Source: Diplonema papillatum (lineage: Eukaryota; Euglenozoa; Diplonemea; Diplonemida; Diplonemidae). Taken from it: a stretch of 64,000 nucleotides of DNA. The position numbers were made by a program, and so were the translations under genes. Below the pieces are notes generated by a model. That model had not been told where the DNA came from and did not search any database. It saw nothing but the letters and a program-made list of their open reading frames with translations. The DNA is taken from assembly GCA_030068145.1 (NCBI GenBank), contig JAPJBO010000316.1, positions 170,060 to 234,059 of the forward strand. The letters are read 5' to 3'. Below, in pieces: positions 10,980 to 20,748 of this stretch. The stretch's first letter is position 1; every line of letters starts with the position of its first letter.

Positions 10980-11590
10980 CAATTGATCGGCAGCTACTTC
11001 TTCGTCTTCCCCACTTCGCAGCTTCGGTCGCGAAGCAGGCGGGATCGGGAAATGGAATCTCCGCAAATCTTTCTTCTGAAGGCGCCCCATTGTTGATTTT
11101 GCCCCCTGCACGACACTGCTGCAGCAACAGGACTTTCGACCACTCCTTCATGCAGCAGAATCGGAGCGGAATCGATGCGACCAGATCTTCTTTTGTTTCC
11201 TCTTTCTGCCAGCCACCTGGTCAGCTTCCTCCTGCTTGGACTTGTTCCACAACAGTCTTTCTCGACCTCGACGCACTTTTCGTTCACTGGGCTTCTCCAA
11301 CTCGAACATGGCAATCAGATTCGGCAACGGTGGAACCGAAGGCGACTCTCCTTCTTTGCCCTTCAGCAGACCTTGGCTCGAATGAGCTCGTCCCGCACGT
11401 TTGTATAGGTAGCGATTTGGAGGACCTTCGTCATCTTCCCGCACATCCCTTCCCAAACAGACGGTCCAAGTGCCAGATTCCTCGTCACACTTGCTACCTC
11501 CTCCTCATAGTACTGCACAGGCTCGTAGTAGAACCCGGCGGCAACTCGATGAACGACGCTCCGGAGACAGTCAACATCTGACACCGTGGT
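10980..11590 (-). pseudogene. Degenerate coding region, unknown family
   Basis: Two adjacent minus-strand frames look protein-like: one with YYEPVQYYEEEVASVTRNLA and MCGKMTKVLQIATYTNVRDE, the next with PNLIAMFELEKPSERKVRRG and a Lys/Arg-rich end. They are in different frames with no convincing intron between them (a GTCTGC donor is possible). Function unknown. Confidence 0.3.
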
Positions 11591-11617
11591 GATGTCGGGT
11601 ACTAGAACCTTAGAACG

Positions 11618-11853
11618 GCACCGGGTAAAACCTGAGACACCCGAGGCTGCGTGACTGCACCAGTGGTGGTCCTGCAGCCTCCTGTGACAGCGGCATCTTT
11701 CGGTCGAGCTGAGTATTGGGCGCCCGAGGGGACGGGCCGCGATATTCTGCTACGTACAAAAGTCGCAAACCCCGAAAAAAAAAAAATATGCCGAACCGGG
11801 TAAAACCTGGGACACCCACAAAAATGGGGCTGGGTGTCCCAGGTTTTACCGGT
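11618..11853. mobile_element. Foldback / MITE of about 236 bp
   Basis: CCGGGTAAAACCTG.GACACCC occurs at 11,618 and again inside at about 11,796, and its reverse complement closes the element at 11,830-11,853. The inner pair forms a near-perfect hairpin around ACAAAAATGGGG. There is no coding content. Confidence 0.65.
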
Positions 11854-12511
11854 TTAACATTAATCCAATTACGGTAGAATGGAGCAGCGGACAGGCGTCC
11901 ATACCAAATCTCTGGTGCATCCCGCAGCGCAGCCAACACTACCCCAGCTATGTAGCATGGACTGTCGTTACTGCTCGCATCCTCCATCCTCTGCGGTGCA
12001 TCCACGGCCTCCCCACTCTTTGTTCAACACCTGCTCTGAATCCCCTAGTCTTTCTGCGTCTTCACTTGCTCACGACAATTTTGCATAATCAGCCACAAGC
12101 TCAATTTGTGCTTCAGATACCATTTGTGCTTCAGATACCGTCGAAGTCATTCCGTACATCATTAGGGGCAGTAAACCTGAATATTCAATGGGAACTATGT
12201 TGTTCAAGGGAAAACGACAAAGTGGATTCTATATACCGTATGCGGGTTTAATATGAAACGTTTTTAGTACGAAACGGGTTTAATAAAGGAAGTGCGAACA
12301 AGTGCTGGAAGCAGAGGGTGGCAAACCCGAGAATGACTCCGATGAGTTGAATTAGAATGATGAAAGGAAAGTGCGAACAAGTGCTGGAAGCAAAGGTTGG
12401 CAAAATCGAGAGTACGTAAAAAACAGGGCAAAAATCAACGACGCTTAACACAAAAAGTGTGGCTGCGGTACCACATCTTCAACTGAGCGCAGCTCTTTGC
12501 GGACCGCTCGA
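11854..12511. other. No gene; short tandem duplications
   Basis: GTGCTTCAGATACC is doubled near 12,110-12,140. A segment of about 75 bp containing AGTGCGAACAAGTGCTGGAA is doubled at 12,288-12,415. No coding signal. Confidence 0.6.
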
Positions 12512-13745
12512 CGGGGGGGGGGGGGGGGGGGGGGGTAGGGGGGGTCAAAAGCTGTCAAAATGGGTCATTTTTTTGGGAACCACATAGGGGCTCCTAAGAG
12601 GCAATACAATTTGGCAAACCACCCCAGAACCGTATAGAAATGCCTAAAACATGCTTTTTGGCTGCTGAAGTGCCCCGAAAAGGCCTTTTTACGAGTGCCC
12701 AATTTTTGGACTCAGGGTGGACACCGTTTGGTACCGGTGTTCTTCTTTTTAGGTGACAACCCCAAAAATAGTGACAGCATGAACCGAAGAAGGAAAACAA
12801 CACTGCCCAAACCTATGTGTTTTTACTCAAAAGACTTTCCTGAGAGTTGGGGATGGTGGGGCTTCGTAGGAGGCACCGACAAGCGACTCAATGAGGTACG
12901 GCTTCGTAACGTGCCGCCCCCTCGAGTCCTTGACGTCAGCGCCAGCTTTCGTAGTGGCCTGTGTCGTGTAGCGTGCTACCGCAGCTGCAGATACCCTGCC
13001 CTGAGCTGCTATGTCGTGGCAGTCCTATAAATCCACCGCCGAACCTTTTCGTTCAAGTCCAGTTTTCTATTTTTGTTCAAGCTCAACGTGCGTTGGGGTT
13101 AGGTACCAGAGATACACCCCGGTGACCAGTATTGTCTTCCGTGCGTGTGCAATGCGACCCTTTCGGGTGGTGTACGAAAGGCGAACTTGAATAAACGACA
13201 CTGTCGCGTGCATCCCTTCAACAAAAACGTTGGAATCTGGAAAATCCCACTACGGATGATAGCATCTCATTGTTTTTCTCGGAAAGACATCGAACTTTGT
13301 GAATATCGCTCTAGCAGAAGTTCGGGGAAGAGCTGCTGCCTGCGGTGTCAACAGCACCTCAGCTTGCGCAAGACCCAGAGAACCTTTTGGGACGTTGTTA
13401 ACCATCCAGACGAGCAACGTTCATAGCTGCCTTCCTCCTGGGTGTCGTTCGCCCTTTTGTTGCTTCCATTTGTGGCTGCCTGTACGTGATTGTAGTCTCA
13501 TCTTTGCATGGTATGAACAGTGAAGCACACCCACAGGCTGCTAGCCGGTACCAAACGGTGTCCACCCTAAAACCATCAACTAATACACCCCCCCCTGGGC
13601 CATTTTCCATGAAACTTCCCCCAAAAACACGTTTCCGGGCATTTCTGAGGCGGGTTGCATGTTTTTTTAGGCTTAAACTGCCGTTAAGTCTACAGGCTGA
13701 AAATGTCACCATTTTGACGCAAAAAAAGACCTTTTGACCCCCCCT
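12512..13745. mobile_element. Inverted-repeat element with diverged arms of about 200 bp
   Basis: The left arm starts after a G-tract of about 25 bases (12,514-12,538) with GGGGGGTCAAAA and contains AGGGTGGACACCGTTTGG near 12,713. The right arm repeats these in reverse complement at 13,550-13,745, ending in a C-tract. The arms are clearly related but diverged, so the element is not recent. No transposase frame is visible between them. Confidence 0.6.
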
Positions 13746-15083
13746 AGGGCTAAGTTGGATGGAAACGCCGTTTCTTTTAGTTTTTTCGAAATATGGAAAC
13801 GGAAACGGAAACGGAAACGGAAACGTTTCCGTTTCTTTTAAAAGAAACGCCGGAAGGTCATGCTGAGGGGTCCTATAGGATACCACTTCGCGGGTCCTTC
13901 TGTGTGTCCGTCAGGTGTCCGTTTCCAGCCAAATTTTGGCTTTCCTTTCAGAGGGCGGGATCACCTTCTTCTTTTGATCTACTAGCGGGCACTTCTCTTC
14001 CTCCGTCTTCTGGCGGGCTCTCTGACTCTTCAGGGCCCTTCCTGGGCTGTTCTTCGACTTGGCTCGGCCCCTTCTTGTGTGTCGTCGCGGTCTCGTTTGT
14101 GCAGAGCAGTCGCTGATGCTCACCGCTTTCTTTCATCGGCGATCTGACACGAGCAAATAGGTAACCACAAGCTAATGATGCAGAATGTCGTCACATGCGG
14201 ATGCTGAGGTTTTCTGACACCAGATTCCACTCTTCTGTGCCTACCACTTCGTCCTCTGCTGCTTCCAACCCACGTTCTCATGTTTACTTGTATCGGCAGC
14301 CGTGCCGAGTGGGGCTTTTTGAATCTGCCGTCCTCTTCTGCATTGTCGGTGGGGTTCTTCCTGCCGTCGCTGTCTATGCTCCGACAACACCGCCCGATGG
14401 TGCCCCTTCCGGTGACGGTTGCCACCCGTCGTCGTATGCAAGGTGCACTGTGGCAAGCGATGTTTAACGCACACGTTACTGCGTGGCCATCGCTTTTCTG
14501 GCGGGTTCAACATTGCCCCGGCATACGTGTGCCCTTCTCACCTCCTGATGCTGATTGCACTCCCTCTTTGTCTTACGCCGCCGAAAAACCCCGGTCTTGT
14601 AGCCTGTGGCGCGGCGGTGCTCCCGCTGTCCTGAACGACCGTATCTGTATAGCCTATTATTGGAAGCGGATGTGCTTTCCCGATCGTCTTCAGCGCGTTG
14701 GCCAACGGCCTCGCATAACAGAGCATCGTCGCTACAACAGCCATTGGTATAAAGAGCTGCAGACCTCAAAGTCATCACAACCGGATGCGTGTGGTTGCGT
14801 CTGCTCCACGCGGTCGCAACTCTTATGCTTCTTTCCTCCCTCTTTTTCGGAGCCACCTTGTCCATGGTTTCCCACTGGATTGCGGGGTCCGCCGTTCGAC
14901 ACACATTTCCGGTCGGACCTTCAGCCAGTATACTAGTGGCATACCAGCCGTTTCTTTTGAAAAGAAACGGCGTTTCCATCCACCGCCAAAAAGAAGGAAA
15001 CGGAAACGGAAACGGAAACGGAAACGTTTCCAACGTTTCCATCCTACATAGCCCTAGGGGGGGGGGGGGGGGGGGGGGGGGGG
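13738..15083. mobile_element. Inverted-repeat element with GGAAAC hexamer arrays
   Basis: The left end CCCCTAGGGCTA..GGATGGAAACG is mirrored at the right by CGTTTCCATCCTACATAGCCC followed by TAGGGG and a G-run. Inside each end lies a (GGAAAC)n array and a TTTCTTTTAAAAGAAA-type palindrome. It shares its left C-tract with the right end of the neighbouring element. Minus-strand open frames inside (14,476-15,050) are basic and Arg-rich without a transposase motif. A degenerate relative of one end lies at about 44,669-44,725. Confidence 0.6.
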
Positions 15084-16479
15084 CGAGGGAAGGGTCAGCT
15101 TTGAATGCGGATGGGCAACTTTGAACTGGATTGCCGACTTCCTTCAAAAACCACGAATTGAGTACGACAAGGTGCAGGCCCTTCAAACCGAGCACGAGGA
15201 AAGAGAACAGTCGCTTTTGGACCCATCTCTGGGGGCCAATCCCCTCCAAGTGGCGAGCGCGGACGGTTGGTTCTCGTTGGAAACGCTTTCGTCAGCCCTC
15301 GCAGAGCTCACCGGAACGGGTTTGCACCACTGCAATGATGAGGGGTCGCGAAAGAAGCCGCCTTCTTGGTCATTGGTCCTGTGAGCGGCATGTTCGGGCA
15401 TTGGCTTGTAGCTTTTCGGTCGCCAAATGGCTCCTATGTCATTAAGGACACCGACAGAGTAAAGGCACCTTTTCCAAAAAGGCGACACTTACACGGGGTG
15501 TGACCAGGGGTGAAGGGAAATTGGTGTGACTGGCACCGTGGTAGACAGTTACGTTCCCTTGTGCATTCTTCCGATGCTCATCAGTAAAACTGCAAACCCG
15601 CAAACCAGCCATCCTGGACCAGAATGCCGTAGCCGGATGGTAGTCGTGGAAGTAGAGGGCAGATGTCTACATACAGCACACTCCCATGACATCGCGTGCT
15701 TTCTTGGCATGCAAAAGCGCGTTCGTTGACACTGTCTCCCGCTACAAACAAGGCCGCACGCGGATGTGGTCTCGCACGTTTTTGGTGTTGTTTTGGTCCT
15801 TCCTCTGTTGGCTCAAAATTTAGACCCCATGTCAGTTATCCTGTCATGCTTCTTCGAGTACTTGCGATTGTTCTCCACCGCACCGGGGGCTCGAGTTGTT
15901 TCTTCTGGGAAACACTGTCGACTCGTCCGTGGCAAGTATGCGGTTGTACCTCCCTCCCCATTCTTCGAGGACCAGTGGAGGGACTGTCTGGCTTCGGAAC
16001 GAGATGATCGTTTGACGCAACAGCACTACTCGACCGGCTACCAATATCGTGTTGAAATCCCATTCAGTCGGCGAAAGACGACCACCATTTTTCTAAGTTT
16101 GCATGGAGGCGTTGTTGAGCACAGATTTACATTGGCGAGGTGAAATCAACACCTGTCGATCACGCGAGGAAGCTTTCAACTTCTTCATGGACGTGTGGGG
16201 TACCAGCAACCGCACTCTGCGTTCGTAGATCAGCCTCCACCTCTGCAGGCTTGTGCTTTGGTCATGCATGTTTATAGATGGTGCAAGACGGGTTTCTTGC
16301 CCGTCTTGTTTCCTGCTGGTTCAGTATCGGATCAGTCGAATCTAGGTCAATGACTCTCGCAGTCATGAGAAGCGGGATGCTTGCTTTCTGCCACAAGCTT
16401 CAGTCAATCGGTATCAAGTCTTTCAGGTGCCGGAGGAGACATTCGGAGAAATACGGGGAACCCTATTGAAAACCGTATT
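15084..16479. other. No supported gene
   Basis: Short open frames without domains. AGGCGACACTTACACGGGG at about 15,481 is the same end sequence as the MITE at 16,480-16,558 and marks a second, decayed copy or end. Confidence 0.55.
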
Positions 16480-16558
16480 CCCGTGTTAGTGTCGCCTCCG
16501 TTTCTCCCTTGTCAGTGTCGCCTTTTGTACTGGAGACGCGAGGCGACACTAACACGGG
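16480..16558. mobile_element. 79-bp MITE with 19-bp perfect inverted ends
   Basis: CCCGTGTTAGTGTCGCCTC at the left and its exact reverse complement at the right, with about 40 bp between. It is followed by a short G-run. Confidence 0.8.
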
Positions 16559-16588
16559 GGGGGGGTAGGTACAGGCGTACATGTATGA

Positions 16589-16641
16589 TTAGTGGATTAT
16601 AATCCACTAATAATCCACTTTGTCGCGACAAAGTGGATTAT
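16589..16641. repeat. Two abutting perfect palindromes
   Basis: A 22-bp palindrome centred on ATTATAAT (16,589-16,610) directly touches a 32-bp palindrome centred on TTGTCGCGACAA (16,610-16,641). Both contain the word AATCCACT, and a third partial copy follows at about 16,643. They lie 90 bp left of the YR retroelement. Confidence 0.9.
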
Positions 16642-16729
16642 GAATCCACTTTGTCGTAATCCATAAAAGGGTTTGCGGTAATATGGGTGCGTACCAAAAC
16701 GGCGTGCGCTGCGGTAAATAAATTTTTTT

Positions 16730-16849
16730 GTCGTATAAGATCGAAGATCTTAGAAGATTAATACTATTCCGACGAGAACTAACACTTGTACAAAGGTTAT
16801 TACCCCGTCGCTCTCGAGAAGAACACCGTAATTTTACCCCTCGCTTGCC
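16730..16849 (+). repeat. Terminal split repeat A1 of element A
   Basis: 120 bp matching A2 (20,438-20,557). Begins GTCGTATAAGATCGAAG and ends TCGCTTGCC. Contains the terminal hairpin and the word AACACTTGTACAAAGGTTA, which recurs in the related sequence at 51,284-51,530. Confidence 0.92.
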
Positions 16850-16859
16850 TCAAGTAAAG

Positions 16860-17675
16860 ATGCCGAAAAAGGTCACAGCAGAATATCTGGCAACCCTCAA
16901 GCTCGTCGAGTTGCGCGCTATCGCGGCCGAACTCGGGGTCGACGTTAAGGGCCTGCGTTCGAAGGCCGACGTCGCCGCTCGCATCGTCGAGAAGAAAGAC
17001 GGCGCCCCGCTAGAGGAGAGTGACGACGAGACAGACGGAGACGAAGATTCGGACGACGCAGCCGGGCAAGCCGACGATCAGGCAGAGGCAAGGGCGCGCG
17101 TTGCGCACGCAGAAGCGAGCCAGGCGCAGGCCCCCCTACCCTTTCACCCTGAGCCGCAGTGGCATACGAGACCCCCGTTCTCGGAAGGGGAACTGGCCGA
17201 CCCCGCTGAGTGGCTCCGTGATCCCTGGCGCGCGTTCGAAGAGGCGAAGCGGACCTGGGGTCCGTCCACGCTGAGAGCGGCGAGCGCCAAACGCGAGGTG
17301 GCGCGTGCGTTTGAAGTCATTCGTCAGCTCGTCCCCGGTATGCGCGACCCCGCCATTCAGGACGTCATAGGCGGCCTGATACGCGATGCCATCACAAGGA
17401 GATGGAACCCAAGGGCGTTGGCGGCGGCAGAACAGCGGGCGAAGTGGGCGGAGTTCCCGTCCGAGATTTCGGAGCTCAAGGACGCCTACGACAAGGAGAT
17501 GAAGAAGATGCCGTCCCGCTTCCGGTCCAGGGGCGCAGAACACCGTCTACGGCACGGCGGAAAGGGGTACAGGGGGCACAGCGCGCCCCGCGAGTCGTCG
17601 TTTAAGGGCGACGGACGAAAAAACGGAAAGGGCGGAAAAGGCGGATGGAACTCGGGGAGGGGTAATCGTTGGTGA
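16860..17675 (+). CDS. gag-like protein of element A, with SAP-like motif
   Basis: 271 residues from an ATG 10 bp after A1. Residues 6-44 resemble a SAP helix pair (LVELRAIAAELGVDVKGLRS), then an acidic stretch, a helical middle (residues about 120-225) and a basic Gly/Lys/Arg tail (GRKNGKGGKGGW). This composition suits a nucleic-acid-binding gag. There is no zinc knuckle. The YR frame starts 13 bp downstream. Confidence 0.75.
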   Translation: MPKKVTAEYLATLKLVELRAIAAELGVDVKGLRSKADVAARIVEKKDGAPLEESDDETDGDEDSDDAAGQADDQAEARARVAHAEASQAQAPLPFHPEPQWHTRPPFSEGELADPAEWLRDPWRAFEEAKRTWGPSTLRAASAKREVARAFEVIRQLVPGMRDPAIQDVIGGLIRDAITRRWNPRALAAAEQRAKWAEFPSEISELKDAYDKEMKKMPSRFRSRGAEHRLRHGGKGYRGHSAPRESSFKGDGRKNGKGGKGGWNSGRGNRW

Positions 17676-17688
17676 AGGCTACCCCTTC

Positions 17689-18597
17689 ATGAGCGTCGTT
17701 CCACTGGGGCCAAGAAGCCGCAGCACGCGTCCGGGACGACCGCTAAAGACGTTTCGAAACGCGACGCAAGAGCGGATCACACACGCCCTCCACCGCGTGT
17801 ACAGCGCCTCCTACGCCGAGGCTACGTGGCGAAACATGGGGTACTCCGCCGCGAAGTGGACGAGGTTTGTGGTCCAAGCCCGACTCCAGAGCCACCCGCC
17901 GGCAGACCAGTTGCTGGCGTTCATCGGGTGGTGCCACGCCGAGGGGCTAAAGCCCACTTCGATACTCACCGAGGTCGCCAACATCCGCGCGACACTGCGC
18001 ATGGAAGGCGTTGTCCTCAACGACTATCGGATCACGATGGCTCAGAGAGGCCTCGCGAAGCTGAAAGCTGGCGTGCCCCGACAGGCGGCGCCGATATCGA
18101 AAGACGTGTTGTATCGGACGGTGGACCGGCTGGTCAAGAGCGATCCTCAGGCGGCGGTGATCTTCGCGGTCGCATGGTTGACAGCGTCGAGAGTCGGAGA
18201 CGTGAGGAGACAGCGCGTGGGAGCGGTGAAGTGCTCTTCAGACGGCGTGCTCGAGATAGAGTGGACGGAGAGGAAGGACTGGCGGAACGTCGGGATCGTG
18301 ACGCAAGTCTGGTCCGGAAAGCTGCGGCACATGATCACGACGTACCTGTCCCGGAAGCTGCCGGACGAAACACTCGGGGGCGACAGGACGACAGCGCAGT
18401 ACGCAGCACTTCTGCCGAAGGGACTCACGGCTCACTCCATCCGGAGAGGAGCCGCACAACACGCCCTCACAGCTGCCGATCCCGAGGCTGTCAGGACCCT
18501 GACCCTCCACGCCACCCTCAACGGACTCATCCGCTACGCCCCCAGGTGTCACGTGCGGACACAGCTCGGCGCCTCCCGAGCCCTGACGGAAAATTAA
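17689..18597 (+). CDS. Tyrosine recombinase of element A
   Basis: 302 residues. An N-terminal core-binding-like part (SYAEATWRNMGYSAAKWTRF) precedes a catalytic part with the expected order: Arg in TASRVGDVRR, HxxR in HSIRRGAAQHAL, and a final His/Tyr region HATLNGLIRYAP. In this class the enzyme inserts the circular DNA copy without a DDE integrase. The frame overlaps the start of the open RT frame. Confidence 0.85.
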   Translation: MSVVPLGPRSRSTRPGRPLKTFRNATQERITHALHRVYSASYAEATWRNMGYSAAKWTRFVVQARLQSHPPADQLLAFIGWCHAEGLKPTSILTEVANIRATLRMEGVVLNDYRITMAQRGLAKLKAGVPRQAAPISKDVLYRTVDRLVKSDPQAAVIFAVAWLTASRVGDVRRQRVGAVKCSSDGVLEIEWTERKDWRNVGIVTQVWSGKLRHMITTYLSRKLPDETLGGDRTTAQYAALLPKGLTAHSIRRGAAQHALTAADPEAVRTLTLHATLNGLIRYAPRCHVRTQLGASRALTEN

Positions 18598-18599
18598 AA

Positions 18600-20216
18600 G
18601 GAGATGAACTTGCCTCCTTTCTTCACGATGATGCTGCCGTGAAGCCATCGGTGAGCAACGCGGTCCTGCTATGGGACTCAAACGCGAGCAAGGCGTGTAA
18701 GACTCACCCTCCCGCACTTCCGACTGCTAGAATCGCTCAGTCATCACCACCTCTGCTAAATTTTGTTCGGGCAGATGTTCTAGCGCACAGCGTCGGCGGC
18801 CACGCATGGATCGAGGCGTCGAGGTGGATCCGCGACCCGGACTTCTTTTATGCTAACTATCAGCGTTTCTGGGGGCGACGGCTGCTCGAGCCGCTCTCAA
18901 GGCTCCACCCAAACCACGCTGCCGACGTGGCAATGTCGTCGATCACCGGACGAGTGCCGAAGGCCACCCCCATCACCGAGATGAGGCTGTTCACCGTCGC
19001 GAAGAAAACACCGGACGAGGGGCGCCTCATATGTTGGCCGAAGGCGCTCAACGAGCACGCCACACCGGACCCCGGACCCCCCACGGTCCTACCCTCAAGG
19101 GAAGAGGTGTGGGACACAATACGTGCATCGGTGATGGGCCTCGAGGTGGACGCCGTGAGCTACTTCCACGCTTTTCCTTTGCACCCGTCCATTTCTCTAG
19201 CTTTTGGGATGCGACTTCCGATACATGGGAAGAGGGTCCTCAAAGTGATGCCCATGGGTTGGGACAAGTCGATGGGTGTCGCGACAAACTTGGCCGATTT
19301 GTTAGCGCGAGTGGTTAGGCAGAAATGCCCCGCCGGACGCGTCACTCCCTGGGTGGACAATTTCTTCCTTTCAGCCCCCGATTCACGCACGATGCTGAGT
19401 GTGTGGAAAACTTGGAAAGCGGTGTCCAGTTTTGTTGGCCTGAAGACGAAAGACGAGGAGTATGCTCCGCGTTCGCGTGTGACGTGGCTGGGACTCGACG
19501 TCGATCTCGCCAAGAACCTTCTTCGAGCCCCTTCGAAGGTAGTAAACGCCCTCACGGACGCCGTCGCCGCGGCGGAGCGCGCTTGCACGTTCAGAGAGGC
19601 CTACCGGGTGTTGGGCACGGTAAATTTCCACATGTATTTCTTAGGCATTGATGCGTGGGACTACCCGACACTGTCTCGTTTCCAGTCGCGCTTCGGCAGG
19701 CTCCTAGCTGACCAACCGCGGCTCTGGGACACGGCTTGTCCGATATGGCCTTCCTTTGCTTCGGCGCTCCGGGCGGTCACACGGGAAATTGGCCAGTGGC
19801 ACAGCGTGCCAGAGAAGACCCGGGGGCGCGTCTTCCTCCTTTACACGGATGCCTCCCTCTCCGGTTGGGGCATTCTAGCTTCTGGTTTCTTCGCTGAAGG
19901 GGGCACATGGGATGCTTGTGAGTCGGGCGAGCCAATACACAGGCTGGAGGCCCGCGCTTTGTTGAAAGGCGTAGTGCGGATCTCACCCCTCCTTCCACGA
20001 AGGGCGACTATAAGGGCGATGGTGGACAACACCGTATGCGTTCATTCCGCGGCGCGCGGGCGATGCCGCGATTTCCTCACGGCTGAGGTGCTCAGGTCGG
20101 CGAAGAGGACTGCCGCTCTCAGAGAACAGCGGCTGGAATTGGCGTATGTTTCCACGAAGGAGCAGCTCGCCGACCCGCTATCGCGCGGTCTACCAACGCC
20201 GCAATCATGGTTTTGA
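18600..20216 (+). CDS. Reverse transcriptase / RNase H of element A
   Basis: About 539 codons; the frame is open further 5' across the YR gene, so the true start is unclear and re-initiation or frameshifting from YR is possible. RT motif A is seen in EVDAVSYFHAFPL, LPMGW-type context in VMPMGWDKSMG, and motif C as TPWVDNFFLS, where YxDD would be expected. RNase H follows: LYTDASLSGWG, HRLEARALL, AMVDNTVCVH and QLADPLSRG. The same WVDN signature occurs in element B, so I take it as a family trait. Confidence 0.85.
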   Translation, partial: GDELASFLHDDAAVKPSVSNAVLLWDSNASKACKTHPPALPTARIAQSSPPLLNFVRADVLAHSVGGHAWIEASRWIRDPDFFYANYQRFWGRRLLEPLSRLHPNHAADVAMSSITGRVPKATPITEMRLFTVAKKTPDEGRLICWPKALNEHATPDPGPPTVLPSREEVWDTIRASVMGLEVDAVSYFHAFPLHPSISLAFGMRLPIHGKRVLKVMPMGWDKSMGVATNLADLLARVVRQKCPAGRVTPWVDNFFLSAPDSRTMLSVWKTWKAVSSFVGLKTKDEEYAPRSRVTWLGLDVDLAKNLLRAPSKVVNALTDAVAAAERACTFREAYRVLGTVNFHMYFLGIDAWDYPTLSRFQSRFGRLLADQPRLWDTACPIWPSFASALRAVTREIGQWHSVPEKTRGRVFLLYTDASLSGWGILASGFFAEGGTWDACESGEPIHRLEARALLKGVVRISPLLPRRATIRAMVDNTVCVHSAARGRCRDFLTAEVLRSAKRTAALREQRLELAYVSTKEQLADPLSRGLPTPQSWF

Positions 20217-20297
20217 AATGGATTTTTAGCCCAGGACACTTCTCTGAAAGTTTACATCTTGATCATTGTTATGTCAACGCAGCGACTCCGCGCACGT

Positions 20298-20748
20298 GAA
20301 GAAGTTCGTGGCATACACACGAGAATCTCTGCATGACCTTTCTACGTTTGTTACGCACCATCAATCTGACATCACGCAGCAGCAAGGACGAGAGCAGCGA
20401 GTACGGAGCAGCGAGACGGGCGAGGAGGAGAGTATTAGTCGTATAAGATCGAAGATCTTAGAAGATTAATACTATTCCGACGAGAACTAACACTTGTACA
20501 AAGGTTATTACCCCGTCGCTCTCGAGAAGAACACCGTAATTTTACCCCTCGCTTGCCCACCCACCCTTGCCCATTTTTATCTTCTAGTCCAGTGTCCTGA
20601 GGCGTCACGAAGAAGTTCGTGGCATACACACGAGAATCTCTGCATGACCTTTCTACGTTTGTTACGCACCATCAATCTGACATCACGCAGCAGCAAGGAC
20701 GAGAGCAGCGAGTACGGAGCAGCGAGACGGGCGAGGAGGAGAGTATTA
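20298..20748 (+). repeat. B1-A2-B2 split-repeat block of element A
   Basis: B1 20,298-20,437 abuts A2 20,438-20,557 directly. B2 (20,609-20,748) follows after 51 bp and ends GAGAGTATTA. This B-A-B arrangement downstream with a lone A upstream is the split-direct-repeat architecture. Confidence 0.92.

Larger units (their letters stand above)
16730..20748 (+). mobile_element. YR retroelement A (VIPER/TATE-like), looks whole
   Basis: About 4.0 kb with split direct repeats: A1 16,730-16,849, B1 20,298-20,437, A2 20,438-20,557 and B2 20,609-20,748. A1/A2 are 120 bp each and B1/B2 are 140 bp each, and within each pair they look identical over the parts compared. Three plus-strand frames follow A1 in the order gag-like, YR, RT/RNase H. 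Split repeats are typical of Ngaro/PAT-type elements. The order with YR before RT is, as I recall, that of VIPER/TATE elements of kinetoplastids. The A repeat opens with a hairpin AAGATC-GAA-GATCTT. No target duplication is expected for YR integration and none is seen. Matching repeats and open frames suggest a young copy. Confidence 0.85.
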
